Shown here: positions 13,982 through 23,868 of the stretch, piece by piece
Numbering within the stretch: the first letter of the stretch is position 1
How the letters are laid out: each line of letters starts with the position of its first letter
Source of the DNA: JBDTNQ01 sp039933635
GTDB lineage: Bacteria; Acidobacteriota; Vicinamibacteria; Vicinamibacterales; SCN-69-37
Direction: 5' to 3'
Length of the DNA stretch: 23,868 bases
Assembly: GCA_039933635.1 (NCBI GenBank)
Contig: JBDTNQ010000069.1
Coordinates: forward strand, 1 to 23,868
Translations under genes and position numbers: made by a program
The notes under the pieces: generated by a model
The model's database searches: none
Seen by the model: the letters and a program-made list of their open reading frames with translations, nothing else
What the model was told of the DNA's origin: nothing

Positions 13982-15499
13982 ATGCGCGTTCGATACGTTT
14001 TTCTCGCATTCCTCGTCGTCGCGGTAGCCGCGGCGACCTTCGTGGTGCGTCAGAGACCAGCCACCTACACAGCCCACTACGAGCTCGTCCTCGGCACATC
14101 AATGGACGTCACGCTCCGGGCCTCGTCGGATCGGGCGGCCTCCGAGGCTGAGACAGCCATCGTCGATCAGATCGCCCACGACTCGCACATCCTGAGCTCG
14201 TACGATCCGACCAGTGAGTTCAGTCAGTGGTTCCGCACCCAGGGTGTCCCGACGCGCGTATCGCCCGAGTTGCTGACGGTTCTAGGGCTGTTCGACACGT
14301 GGCGCGACAGCACGCAGGGCGCACTCGACGCCTCCGCGGAGAACGTCTCGCGGGTGTGGACGGCGGCTGCAAAGGCGCAGGAGTTGCCGACGCCGCAGAT
14401 GATTGCGACCGCGGTGGCTGGCGTTCGCGCCCGCCACTGGATCATCGACGCCGCGGCGGGCACCGTCACCCACACGAGCACGGTGCCACTCGCCCTGAAC
14501 TCGTTCACGAAGAGCTTCATCGTCGACCGCGCGGTGCGCGCGGCCCTCACCGTGCCCGGCATCGAGGCCGCCGTCGTGAACATCGGTGGCGACATCGTCG
14601 CGCGCGGCAACTGGACCGAACGCGTCGGCGTGTCGGACCCGCGTCACAACGCCGACAACGACTCGGCGATGGCGCAGTTGGCGATTCACAATCGCGCCGT
14701 CGCGACGAGCGGTGGCTACCGGCGCGGCTTCGACATCGGCGGACGTCACTATTCACATATTGTCGACCCACGGACCGGTCAGCCCACGGGCCACGTGCTC
14801 AGCGCCACCGTCGTCTCCGACGACGCGGTCAATGCCGGGGCGCTTGCGACCGCGTTCTGCGTGCTCACGCCGCTCGAGAGCGAACGGCTCGCTGCGCGGA
14901 TGCCGCGGACCGAGTTTCTCCTCGTTCTCGCCGATGGCAGCCGCATCGAGTCGGCCGGGTGGCGCAGCCTCGCGGCGCCGCGGCGCGATCCGATCCGTCT
15001 GCCGAACCCCGTTGCCGGGCTCAATGCGGCCGAGCAAGGCTGGAATCAGAACTTCGAACTGACGGTGTCAGTGGAGCTGGCGCAGACCTTCGGGCGGCGT
15101 CCGTACCTGGCCATCTGGGTCGAGGACAAGGACCGCTTCCCCATTCGAACGCTGGCGCTATGGTTCGACAAGACGCGCTACCTGCCAGAACTACGCGCCT
15201 GGTACCGCGGCGACCGCCTGCGTTCCATGGCGGAAGGCACGCAAATCGTGGACACGGTCTCGAGCGCCACGCGCTCACCGGGCCGCTACACGTTCAAGTG
15301 GGACGGCAAGGACGGCCACGGCAAACTCGTGGCCCCCGGTATCTACACCGTCAACATCGAGGCCGCGCGCGAGCACGGGACTTATCAGGTCATCCGTCAG
15401 GACCTGGATTTTTCCGGCGTACCCAAACGCGTCGATCTCGCGGCCAACGCCGAGATCGCCGCCGCAGCCCTGGACTACCACAAGACCGCGGCGCAATAG
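13982..15499 (+). CDS. apbE: FAD:protein FMN transferase (ApbE) fused to a DUF2271 domain
   Basis: 505 aa. ApbE attaches FMN to Ser/Thr of extracytoplasmic redox proteins. An N-terminal anchor (6-23) is followed by the ApbE domain (about 30-325). Visible motifs are LNSFTKSFIVD (172-182), VNIGGDI (199-205), SGGYRRGFDIGG (243-254) and HYSHIVDPRTGQP (256-268). The C-terminal part (about 355-480) matches DUF2271: LAIWVEDKDRFPIRTLALW, then DTVSSAT (424-430) and PGRYTFKWDGKDG. In the usual metal motif A-D-A-L-A-T the Asp is replaced by Gly286. DTVSSAT resembles the D-x-x-S-G-A-T acceptor site for FMN. ATG 13982 is preferred over TTG 13964 because AAGGGA lies six bases before it. It sits between the EF-hand gene and the PepSY gene in one operon. 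Confidence 0.88.
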   Translation: MRVRYVFLAFLVVAVAAATFVVRQRPATYTAHYELVLGTSMDVTLRASSDRAASEAETAIVDQIAHDSHILSSYDPTSEFSQWFRTQGVPTRVSPELLTVLGLFDTWRDSTQGALDASAENVSRVWTAAAKAQELPTPQMIATAVAGVRARHWIIDAAAGTVTHTSTVPLALNSFTKSFIVDRAVRAALTVPGIEAAVVNIGGDIVARGNWTERVGVSDPRHNADNDSAMAQLAIHNRAVATSGGYRRGFDIGGRHYSHIVDPRTGQPTGHVLSATVVSDDAVNAGALATAFCVLTPLESERLAARMPRTEFLLVLADGSRIESAGWRSLAAPRRDPIRLPNPVAGLNAAEQGWNQNFELTVSVELAQTFGRRPYLAIWVEDKDRFPIRTLALWFDKTRYLPELRAWYRGDRLRSMAEGTQIVDTVSSATRSPGRYTFKWDGKDGHGKLVAPGIYTVNIEAAREHGTYQVIRQDLDFSGVPKRVDLAANAEIAAAALDYHKTAAQ

Positions 15500-15520
15500 C
15501 CGCCGCCGGGAACCACACGT

Positions 15521-16132
15521 ATGACCGCCGACCAGTTGCGGAGCGTCTGGAAGCGACGCTTCGCCAAATACTCCCGATGGCTGCACATCTACATTTCGAT
15601 GGCGAGCTGCGCAGTCGTGCTGTTCTTCGCCGTCACCGGACTGACGCTCAATCACGCCGACTGGTTCAGCGGCGCCGAACGCACGACCCAGACGACGGGC
15701 CAGATGAACGTCGCGTGGACGAATACAGGATCGACGGACGTGTCGAAGCTGGATATCGTGGAGTTTCTCCGACAGACGCACCGCATCAGCGGAGCGGTCA
15801 CCGACCTTCGCAGCGAGGACCGCGACCTCTCCATCGCCTTCAAGGGCCCGGGCTACGCGGCCGACGTGCTGATCGATCGCGCGACTGGCAAATATGAGCT
15901 GACGGAATCGCGCCTCGGCCTGGTCGCGATCGTCAACGATCTGCACAAGGGCCGTGACACGGGCGCAGTCTGGAAAGTGCTGATCGACGCGTCCGCCATC
16001 CTCCTCACGCTGATCTCGCTGACGGGATTGCTCCTGCTCTACTTCGTCTACAAGCACCGCGCCGCAGGTTACCTGCTCATGGCGCTTGGGACGGCCATGA
16101 CATACGTCCTGTATCTGGCGTGGGTCCCCTAG
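15521..16132 (+). CDS. PepSY-associated transmembrane protein, probable heme/flavin electron carrier partner
   Basis: 203 aa. Three hydrophobic segments (about 22-44, 151-176, 183-201) flank an extracytoplasmic PepSY-like domain (about 62-130) with ADVLIDRATGKYEL. The first segment begins WLHIYISM and ends in GLTLNHADWF, the hallmark of PepSY-associated membrane helices. His22, His45 and His142 (NDLHKGRD) are candidate heme ligands. It starts 21 bases after the ApbE-DUF2271 gene. Small proteins of this type with ApbE/DUF2271 are known from surveys of bacterial flavinylation, where they are proposed to move electrons across the membrane. The link here rests on gene order. Its end converges with the ABC permease gene, leaving only 12 bases between stop codons. 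Confidence 0.8.
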   Translation: MTADQLRSVWKRRFAKYSRWLHIYISMASCAVVLFFAVTGLTLNHADWFSGAERTTQTTGQMNVAWTNTGSTDVSKLDIVEFLRQTHRISGAVTDLRSEDRDLSIAFKGPGYAADVLIDRATGKYELTESRLGLVAIVNDLHKGRDTGAVWKVLIDASAILLTLISLTGLLLLYFVYKHRAAGYLLMALGTAMTYVLYLAWVP

Positions 16133-16144
16133 CCGGTCGAGACG

Positions 16145-17056
16145 TCACCCCTCCCGCCAGCGATCGAGCGATGTGGCCACGACCAGGACGGCGCCCTTGA
16201 CGATCAGTTGGTCGTAGGTGGACACGTGGAAGAGATTCAGGGCGTTGTTCAGAATGCCAATGAAGAACGCGCCAGCGAGCGTGCCCCAGATCGACCCACG
16301 GCCGCCGAAGAGGCTGGTGCCGCCAACGACGACAGCGGCGATGGCGTCCAGTTCGTAGTACTCTCCGGCGCGCGGATAGCCAGCGCTCAGGCGTGAGGCC
16401 ACCATCACGCCGGCCAGGCCAGCGGCCAGACCACAGACCGCGTACACCAGCAATTCGACACGCTCGACGCGGACGCCGGACAGCCACGCCGCCTGCCGGT
16501 TACCGCCGACGGCGTGGACATGCCGCCCGAATGCGGTGCGCACCAGCACCACCCACGAAAGCAGGAACACCAAGACCATCGCGATGGCGGCCGCGGCGCC
16601 GCCGCTGAGCGCGGCAAAGGCATCGGGCAACCCGGTGATTGTGCGCGCGTCGGTGTACTTGAAGGCCGCTCCCCGCACCATCAGCATCGATGCCAGGGTC
16701 ACGACGAACGCGGGGATCCGCAGGCGCGTGACGGCAACACCGTTCGCGATGCCCACGGCAAGCCCGACGGTCACGCCAGCCGCCACGGCCGGCGCCATCG
16801 CGACGTGTCGACTCAACAGGTCGGCGCACACGACACCGGAGAGACCGACGATCGATCCAACGGAGAGGTCGATGCCGCCGGTCAGGATGACGAACGTCAT
16901 GCCGGCGGCCAGCATGGCGATGAACGCATTCTGCCGCAGCACGTTCGAGAGGTTCGCCGCCGTAAAGAACGTATCGGTGGTGAGACCCACGACGACGCAC
17001 TCCACCGCGAGCGCGATGAAGATGGCGTGGCGGGAGAGATGGGCCCGCAGCCGCAT
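16145..17056 (-). CDS. Ribose/inositol-type ABC transporter permease
   Basis: 303 aa, RbsC-like inner-membrane permease of the CUT2 sugar importer class. It has many hydrophobic segments, the signature ILTGGIDLSVGS (57-68), HAVGGNRQAAWLSGVRVERV (181-200) for coupling to the ATPase, and a glycine-rich VVGGTSLFGGRGS near the C-terminus. The length is typical (about 300-330). Its ATG overlaps the ATPase stop as TGATG (one shared base), so it is the last gene of the iolG-binding protein-ATPase-permease operon. Substrate cannot be read from sequence; the inositol dehydrogenase at the head of the operon suggests an inositol or related cyclitol/sugar. No rho-independent terminator is visible after it. 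Confidence 0.92.
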   Translation of the reverse strand: MRLRAHLSRHAIFIALAVECVVVGLTTDTFFTAANLSNVLRQNAFIAMLAAGMTFVILTGGIDLSVGSIVGLSGVVCADLLSRHVAMAPAVAAGVTVGLAVGIANGVAVTRLRIPAFVVTLASMLMVRGAAFKYTDARTITGLPDAFAALSGGAAAAIAMVLVFLLSWVVLVRTAFGRHVHAVGGNRQAAWLSGVRVERVELLVYAVCGLAAGLAGVMVASRLSAGYPRAGEYYELDAIAAVVVGGTSLFGGRGSIWGTLAGAFFIGILNNALNLFHVSTYDQLIVKGAVLVVATSLDRWREG

Positions 17057-18525
17057 CAGCCTGCCGCCGCCAGCGCCATGACGCGCTCAGGTGTCGCATC
17101 CGCGCGACCAACCTCCCCGACCGTTCGTCCGCCGCGCATCACGACGATCCGATCCGCCATCCCGATGACCTCGGGCAAGTCCGACGAGATCATCAGGATG
17201 CCGAGGCCCAGAGTCGTCAGCCGGTTCATCGTCCGATAGATTTCGGCGCGGGCGCCGACGTCGACGCCCCGGGTGGGTTCGTCAAGGATCAGGACGCGCG
17301 GCGGTCGCACGAGGTAGCGCGCGACGAGCGTCTTCTGCTGATTTCCGCCGGAGAGCGTGCCAGCAGGCTGCGAGAGCGTCGCCGTCCGAATATCGAAGTC
17401 GCGGACCGCCTCTGCCGCGACGCGACGTGCCGCCGCGCGCGACAGCCACCCGGCCCGCGCGAACGAACGCAGGTGCGTCATCGTGATGTTCTCGTCCACA
17501 CTGAGGGCCGCGAAGAGTCCCTGCCCCTTGCGATCCTCGGTCACGTAAGCGAGCCCGTGCGCAATCGCATCGGAAGGGGACCGAAACTGCCGGCGAACCC
17601 CGTCCACCTCGACGATGCCGGTGGCCCGCAGCGCACCGACCATTGCGAGAGCCGCCGATGTGCGTCCGGCGCCGACGAGCCCCGCGAGCCCGACGATCTC
17701 GCCGGCATGCACGTCGAGCGTGACCGCCGAGCACCGCGGCTCAGCGGCGAGCGCCCTCACTCGCAACGCCACGTCGCCGGGCCGGACGTCGCGGGCGGGA
17801 AACTCCTCGGTCAGGTCGCGCCCGACCATGTGCCGAATGAGCGAGTCGCGAGTGAAGGCCGACACCGGCGCGGTGATGACGTGACGGCCGTCGCGCAGGA
17901 CGGTCACGGAGTCGGCGATCGCGAAAATCTCGTCGAGGCGGTGCGACACGTAGATGATGGCGAGGCCACGGTCGCGCAGCCGTCGAATCACGCGAAAGAG
18001 CGTGTCGACCTCGACATTCGACAGGGTGGCCGAGGGCTCATCCAATACGAGCACGCTGGCCTCAGTCACCAGGGCCCGCGCGATTTCGACCATTTGCTGG
18101 TGGGCCACACTGAGATCGCGGACCATGGCTCCCGCCGGAACGGCGATGCCCAGGTCATCGAGCACGCCCTGGGCCTGGCGTCGCATGTCGGAAGTGTTCA
18201 GCAGCGGTCGTCCGACCTCACGTCCAAGGAAGATGTTCTCAGTAACCGTCAGATGGGGAACGAGGGTGAACTCCTGATACACGACGCTCACGCCGCGCCG
18301 GCGGACAGCCAGAGGATCGCTGACGGGCAGAGGTGTACCTTCGAGATACACAACACCCCGATCGGGCGTGACTGCCCCGCTGAGGGCTTTAATCAGCGTT
18401 GACTTGCCAGCGCCGTTCTCACCGAGCAGCGCGCGCACCTCACCCGCTTCCACCTCGACGCTCACCTCGTCGAGCACGGTGATGGAACCGTAAGCCTTTG
18501 TGAGGCCCCGGGCCTGGAGGCGCAT
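17056..18525 (-). CDS. Ribose/inositol-type ABC transporter ATP-binding protein (double ATPase)
   Basis: 489 aa, RbsA/MglA-like with two fused nucleotide-binding domains. Domain 1 has Walker A GENGAGKS (35-42), Q-loop YQEF (83-86), signature LSVAHQQ (138-144), Walker B VLVLDEPSA (158-166) and switch His195. Domain 2 has a degenerate Walker A GLVGAGRT (282-289, Lys replaced by Arg), a good signature LSGGNQQK (391-398) and Walker B VLILDEPTRG (411-420). A weak second site is normal for this class. The start overlaps the binding-protein stop as TAATG, and the stop overlaps the permease start, so all three subunits are translationally linked. Powers uptake of the ligand captured by the upstream lipoprotein. 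Confidence 0.93.
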   Translation of the reverse strand: MRLQARGLTKAYGSITVLDEVSVEVEAGEVRALLGENGAGKSTLIKALSGAVTPDRGVVYLEGTPLPVSDPLAVRRRGVSVVYQEFTLVPHLTVTENIFLGREVGRPLLNTSDMRRQAQGVLDDLGIAVPAGAMVRDLSVAHQQMVEIARALVTEASVLVLDEPSATLSNVEVDTLFRVIRRLRDRGLAIIYVSHRLDEIFAIADSVTVLRDGRHVITAPVSAFTRDSLIRHMVGRDLTEEFPARDVRPGDVALRVRALAAEPRCSAVTLDVHAGEIVGLAGLVGAGRTSAALAMVGALRATGIVEVDGVRRQFRSPSDAIAHGLAYVTEDRKGQGLFAALSVDENITMTHLRSFARAGWLSRAAARRVAAEAVRDFDIRTATLSQPAGTLSGGNQQKTLVARYLVRPPRVLILDEPTRGVDVGARAEIYRTMNRLTTLGLGILMISSDLPEVIGMADRIVVMRGGRTVGEVGRADATPERVMALAAAG

Positions 18526-19478
18526 TAGCGGGAAGGGGCGGCGGCGGGTCGTGTCGCAGGGCCCTGCGCGTCGAAGACACTGACGGGAACGGCGACGATG
18601 GCAGGCACCGTCTCTCCGGCCAGCTTGCGCGCAATGATGTCGATCGCCGTGCGCCCGATCTGATCCGGGTGTTGCATGATGTCCGCTTTGAGCGAGCTGC
18701 CGCGGCGTATGGCCGCCTGCGCTTCGTCGGTCGCATCAAACCCCACGATGGCAATGTCGGTGCGCTTTGCGGCCTCGAGGACGGACAGCGCCCCCAGCGC
18801 CGAGTCATCGTTGATACCGAACACGCCCTTCAGACCACGCTGCGCCTGCAGCATGTCTTCCATGGCGGCCATCGCTTTCGCGCGTTGCCCGCTGGCCGAC
18901 GGACGCTGGACGATCCTCACACCCGGGAACTTCTTGAGCTCCTCTTCGAAGCCCCTGACGCGATCCTGGACGGACGACACCTCGGGGTGATCGATGATGA
19001 TCACATCGCCCTTGCCGCCGATGAGTGCGGCGAGAGTGCGGGCCGCAAGCCGGCCGCCCTCGACGTTGTCGCTGGCGATGTGAGAGACCACGCCACCACC
19101 GTGGGCGGCGATGTCCGCCGTGAACACGGGAATGCCGGCCGCCGTCGCCGCCTGCACGTAAGGCACGACCGCGTTGGAGTCGCATGGCGCGGCCAGGATC
19201 GCGTCGACCTTCTGCGTGACAAAATCTTCGAATTGCGACGCCTGCTTGGCTGGATCCATCTCGCAGGACACGATGGCGAGGTCCATATTCTTGGCAGCCG
19301 CCTCAGATCGGAGCGCGTCCTCCATGGCCTTGTAGAACATGTGCGTTTCGGTGAGCAGCGTGACGCCCACGAGCGGACGAACCCGCGCTGCCGGCGCGGC
19401 GTGACCGCAGGCGGCGGCGACGCCGAGGGCCACGATTACGCTGCTTGCACGCGCCAGCTGGCGCCACGTCATTGCCAT
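18525..19478 (-). CDS. Ribose/inositol-type ABC transporter substrate-binding lipoprotein
   Basis: 317 aa, RbsB-like periplasmic binding protein. The signal peptide ends VAAAC with Cys24 as the probable lipidated residue. The mature part shows the two-lobe pattern: VGVTLLTETHMFYKAMEDAL, DAILAAPCDSNAV, GIPVFTADI, SHIASDNVEGGRLAA, FGINDDSALGAL and AIVGFDATDEA. These correspond to ligand-contact strands in the ribose/galactose-binding family. A second ATG lies two codons inside; the first is chosen because GGAG precedes it at suitable distance. It follows the dehydrogenase gene after 76 bases and overlaps the ATPase gene by one base. Ligand probably an inositol or sugar, inferred from neighbours. 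Confidence 0.92.
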   Translation of the reverse strand: MAMTWRQLARASSVIVALGVAAACGHAAPAARVRPLVGVTLLTETHMFYKAMEDALRSEAAAKNMDLAIVSCEMDPAKQASQFEDFVTQKVDAILAAPCDSNAVVPYVQAATAAGIPVFTADIAAHGGGVVSHIASDNVEGGRLAARTLAALIGGKGDVIIIDHPEVSSVQDRVRGFEEELKKFPGVRIVQRPSASGQRAKAMAAMEDMLQAQRGLKGVFGINDDSALGALSVLEAAKRTDIAIVGFDATDEAQAAIRRGSSLKADIMQHPDQIGRTAIDIIARKLAGETVPAIVAVPVSVFDAQGPATRPAAAPSR

Positions 19479-19554
19479 TCAGGACTCCGCGAGGAAAAAG
19501 GGCTGCTGGAGGGTCGATTATCCCGCATCGGGACCGCCTGCGCGAGCACGCGCG

Positions 19555-20565
19555 TCATGCGATCTCGACAAATCGATTCTCGGTGGCCGAGCGTGTCGCG
19601 GCCATGCCGAGCACGACCGCCTGCCGACCATCCGCGCCGGTCACCGGCATCGGGGTGCCGGCGCCGAGCGCATCGACGAAAGCCTGCATCTCGAGTCGAT
19701 ACGCGTCCCGGTAGCGCTCAGGGAAGAAGTCGACGAGCCGAGCTGAGCGTCCCCCGGCCACATCGGCCGCCGTGACGCGATCGACGGCGTGGTTGTTCGC
19801 CGCCACGACGCCCCCTGAACCGAACACTTCGACCCGCTGGTCCTGACCATAAACCGCGCGCCGGCTGTTGTCGATGGTCGCCAACGCACCGTTGGCCAAC
19901 GTGAGCGTCAGCACGGCCGTATCCCAATCCTCGAACTCGGTAAACATCGGATCGACGAGCACGGTGCCCTTCGCAAACACGCCCGTCACTTCGCTGCCGG
20001 TCACGAACCGGACGATGTCCAGATCGTGCACGGTCATGTCCAGAAACAGGCCGCCGGAGGTGGGGACGAACTCCCGAGACGGCAGAGTCGCGTCCCGACT
20101 GGTGATGCGGACGATGTGGATGTTGCCGACAGCCCCCGCCTGGACCATGTCGCGGACGCGACGGAAGTCGGGATCGTAGCGCCGCTGAAATCCCACCATC
20201 ATGTTGAGTCCGCGGCGGGCTACCTCGGCATTGATGACGTCGATCCTGGCCAGGTCGAGGTCGATGGGCTTCTCGGCGAAGATCTGTTTGCCGCTGGCCG
20301 CAACGTCCATCAGCACCTGGTAGTGGGTCGAGGTCGGGGTGCAGACGACGACCGCGTCGATATCGGGCGCGGTCAGCAGTTCGCGATAGTCCGCCGCGGT
20401 GCGGGACACGCGGAGTTCGGCGGCCACGCGGGCGAGCGGCTCAGGTTGCGGATCCGAGAGGGCGACGAGAGTGGCGCCCGAAATGGCACGCGCGAGGTTG
20501 GTGGCGTGAATGCGGCCGATGCGACCCACACCAAGAACGGCACACCGCAATGACGTTTGAGGCAC
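19555..20565 (-). CDS. iolG: Inositol 2-dehydrogenase-like Gfo/Idh/MocA oxidoreductase
   Basis: 336 aa. Family members such as IolG oxidise myo-inositol to scyllo-inosose with NAD. The Rossmann motif GVGRIGRIHATN (12-23) is typical of IolG. EKPIDLDL (98-105) supplies the catalytic Lys99, GFQRRYDPDFRRV (125-137) is strongly IolG-like, and DMTVHDLD (176-183) supplies Asp176 and His180 in the D-x3-H spacing of the known catalytic triad. The start is GTG 20565; no ribosome-binding site precedes it, while a TAAGCT -10-like box lies six bases upstream, so the message may be leaderless. A following ribose-type importer suggests uptake plus first oxidation of an inositol-like compound. Other sugar dehydrogenases of the family remain possible. 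Confidence 0.85.
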   Translation of the reverse strand: MPQTSLRCAVLGVGRIGRIHATNLARAISGATLVALSDPQPEPLARVAAELRVSRTAADYRELLTAPDIDAVVVCTPTSTHYQVLMDVAASGKQIFAEKPIDLDLARIDVINAEVARRGLNMMVGFQRRYDPDFRRVRDMVQAGAVGNIHIVRITSRDATLPSREFVPTSGGLFLDMTVHDLDIVRFVTGSEVTGVFAKGTVLVDPMFTEFEDWDTAVLTLTLANGALATIDNSRRAVYGQDQRVEVFGSGGVVAANNHAVDRVTAADVAGGRSARLVDFFPERYRDAYRLEMQAFVDALGAGTPMPVTGADGRQAVVLGMAATRSATENRFVEIA

Positions 20566-20571
20566 GGCGGG

Positions 20572-20601
20572 AGCTTAACGCATCTGGTCGTCGTCGGTCA
20601 G
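20572..20601 (-). promoter_or_regulatory. Possible promoter giving a leaderless iolG message
   Basis: On the minus strand CTGACC (20601-20596) is followed after 18 bases by TAAGCT (20577-20572), which fits the TAnnnT core. Six bases separate the box from the GTG start, so transcription would begin at or within a base of the start codon. The absence of any Shine-Dalgarno sequence supports this. It lies downstream of the rpoC hairpin, so the cassette would be independently transcribed. Confidence 0.35.
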
Positions 20602-20632
20602 GCGAGCGATCGAGGCCAATGGCGGTGCACAA

Positions 20633-20682
20633 ACAGCACGGGCGCGCCGTTGAGCCCTGCTCAATCCGGCGCGCCCGCCTGT
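20633..20682 (-). terminator. Long hairpin after rpoC, probable terminator
   Basis: A 10-bp stem GGGCGCGCCG/CGGCGCGCCC (20640-20649 with 20667-20676) continues, past a 2-nt bulge, into a 6-bp stem TTGAGC/GCTCAA around a CCT loop. An outer ACAG/CTGT pairing (20633-20636 with 20679-20682) extends the base. In the transcript it begins 24 bases after the rpoC stop and is followed by a short UUUG. The U-run is weak, but the stem is very strong. It would end the rpoBC operon before the interposed genes. Confidence 0.65.
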
Positions 20683-20706
20683 CGATGTGTGAGATGACCC
20701 GATGGT

Positions 20707-23868
<3,162 letters not shown>

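Noticed and set aside
13964..13982. TTG start for the ApbE fusion overlapping the EF-hand stop by 4 nt
   Set aside because: ATG 13982 has AAGGGA six bases before it and begins directly at the membrane anchor; the TTG has no comparable site.
14227..15897. Long plus-strand open frame (556 codons) across the ApbE-DUF2271 gene
   Set aside because: Arginine-rich out-of-frame shadow of two well-supported genes on the same strand.

Overview
The window comes from a GC-rich bacterial chromosome, most likely Acidobacteriota and probably Vicinamibacteria-like. The evidence is two tandem VWFA proteins of the type expanded in Acidobacteria, a fused MFS/spermidine-synthase protein, an RpoC carrying an insertion in its trigger loop, and GC-skewed codon use throughout. 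No rRNA, tRNA, CRISPR array, transposase or integrase was seen. The taxonomy is inferred from gene content only.

The two ends belong to the conserved rpoB-rpoC-rpsL-rpsG-fusA neighbourhood. The right end holds the last three quarters of rpoC (minus strand), closed by a long GC-rich hairpin. The left end holds complete rpsL and the first 31 codons of rpsG (minus strand). These genes are usually adjacent, but here about 20.2 kb with 14 unrelated genes lies between them. rpsL has its own sigma70-type promoter (boxes 816-821 and 793-798) and an unusually long predicted leader of about 307 nt with several hairpins.

Going leftward from rpoC, the interposed block holds five groups. (1) A minus-strand carbohydrate cassette: an inositol-2-dehydrogenase-like enzyme (iolG type), then a ribose-type ABC importer (lipoprotein binding protein, double-ATPase, permease) with 1-nt overlaps. 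(2) A plus-strand trio: an exported six-loop EF-hand protein, an ApbE flavin transferase fused to DUF2271, and a PepSY-type membrane protein. This looks like an extracytoplasmic flavin/heme electron-transfer module. (3) Divergent to it, two VWFA-related secreted proteins overlapping by 4 nt. (4) A polytopic MFS/spermidine-synthase fusion. (5) Directly downstream, five tandem paralogues of about 365 aa, each with a signal peptide and methyltransferase-like motifs, packed as one probable operon.

The best candidate for an undescribed system is the six-gene array at 895-8954, a membrane-bound spermidine-synthase-like protein followed by five exported, diverged paralogues of an uncharacterised family. 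Its function is unknown. The split rpoC/rpsL locus, the structured rpsL leader, and the ApbE-DUF2271 fusion with an altered metal site and a possible self-flavinylation motif are the next most interesting points.
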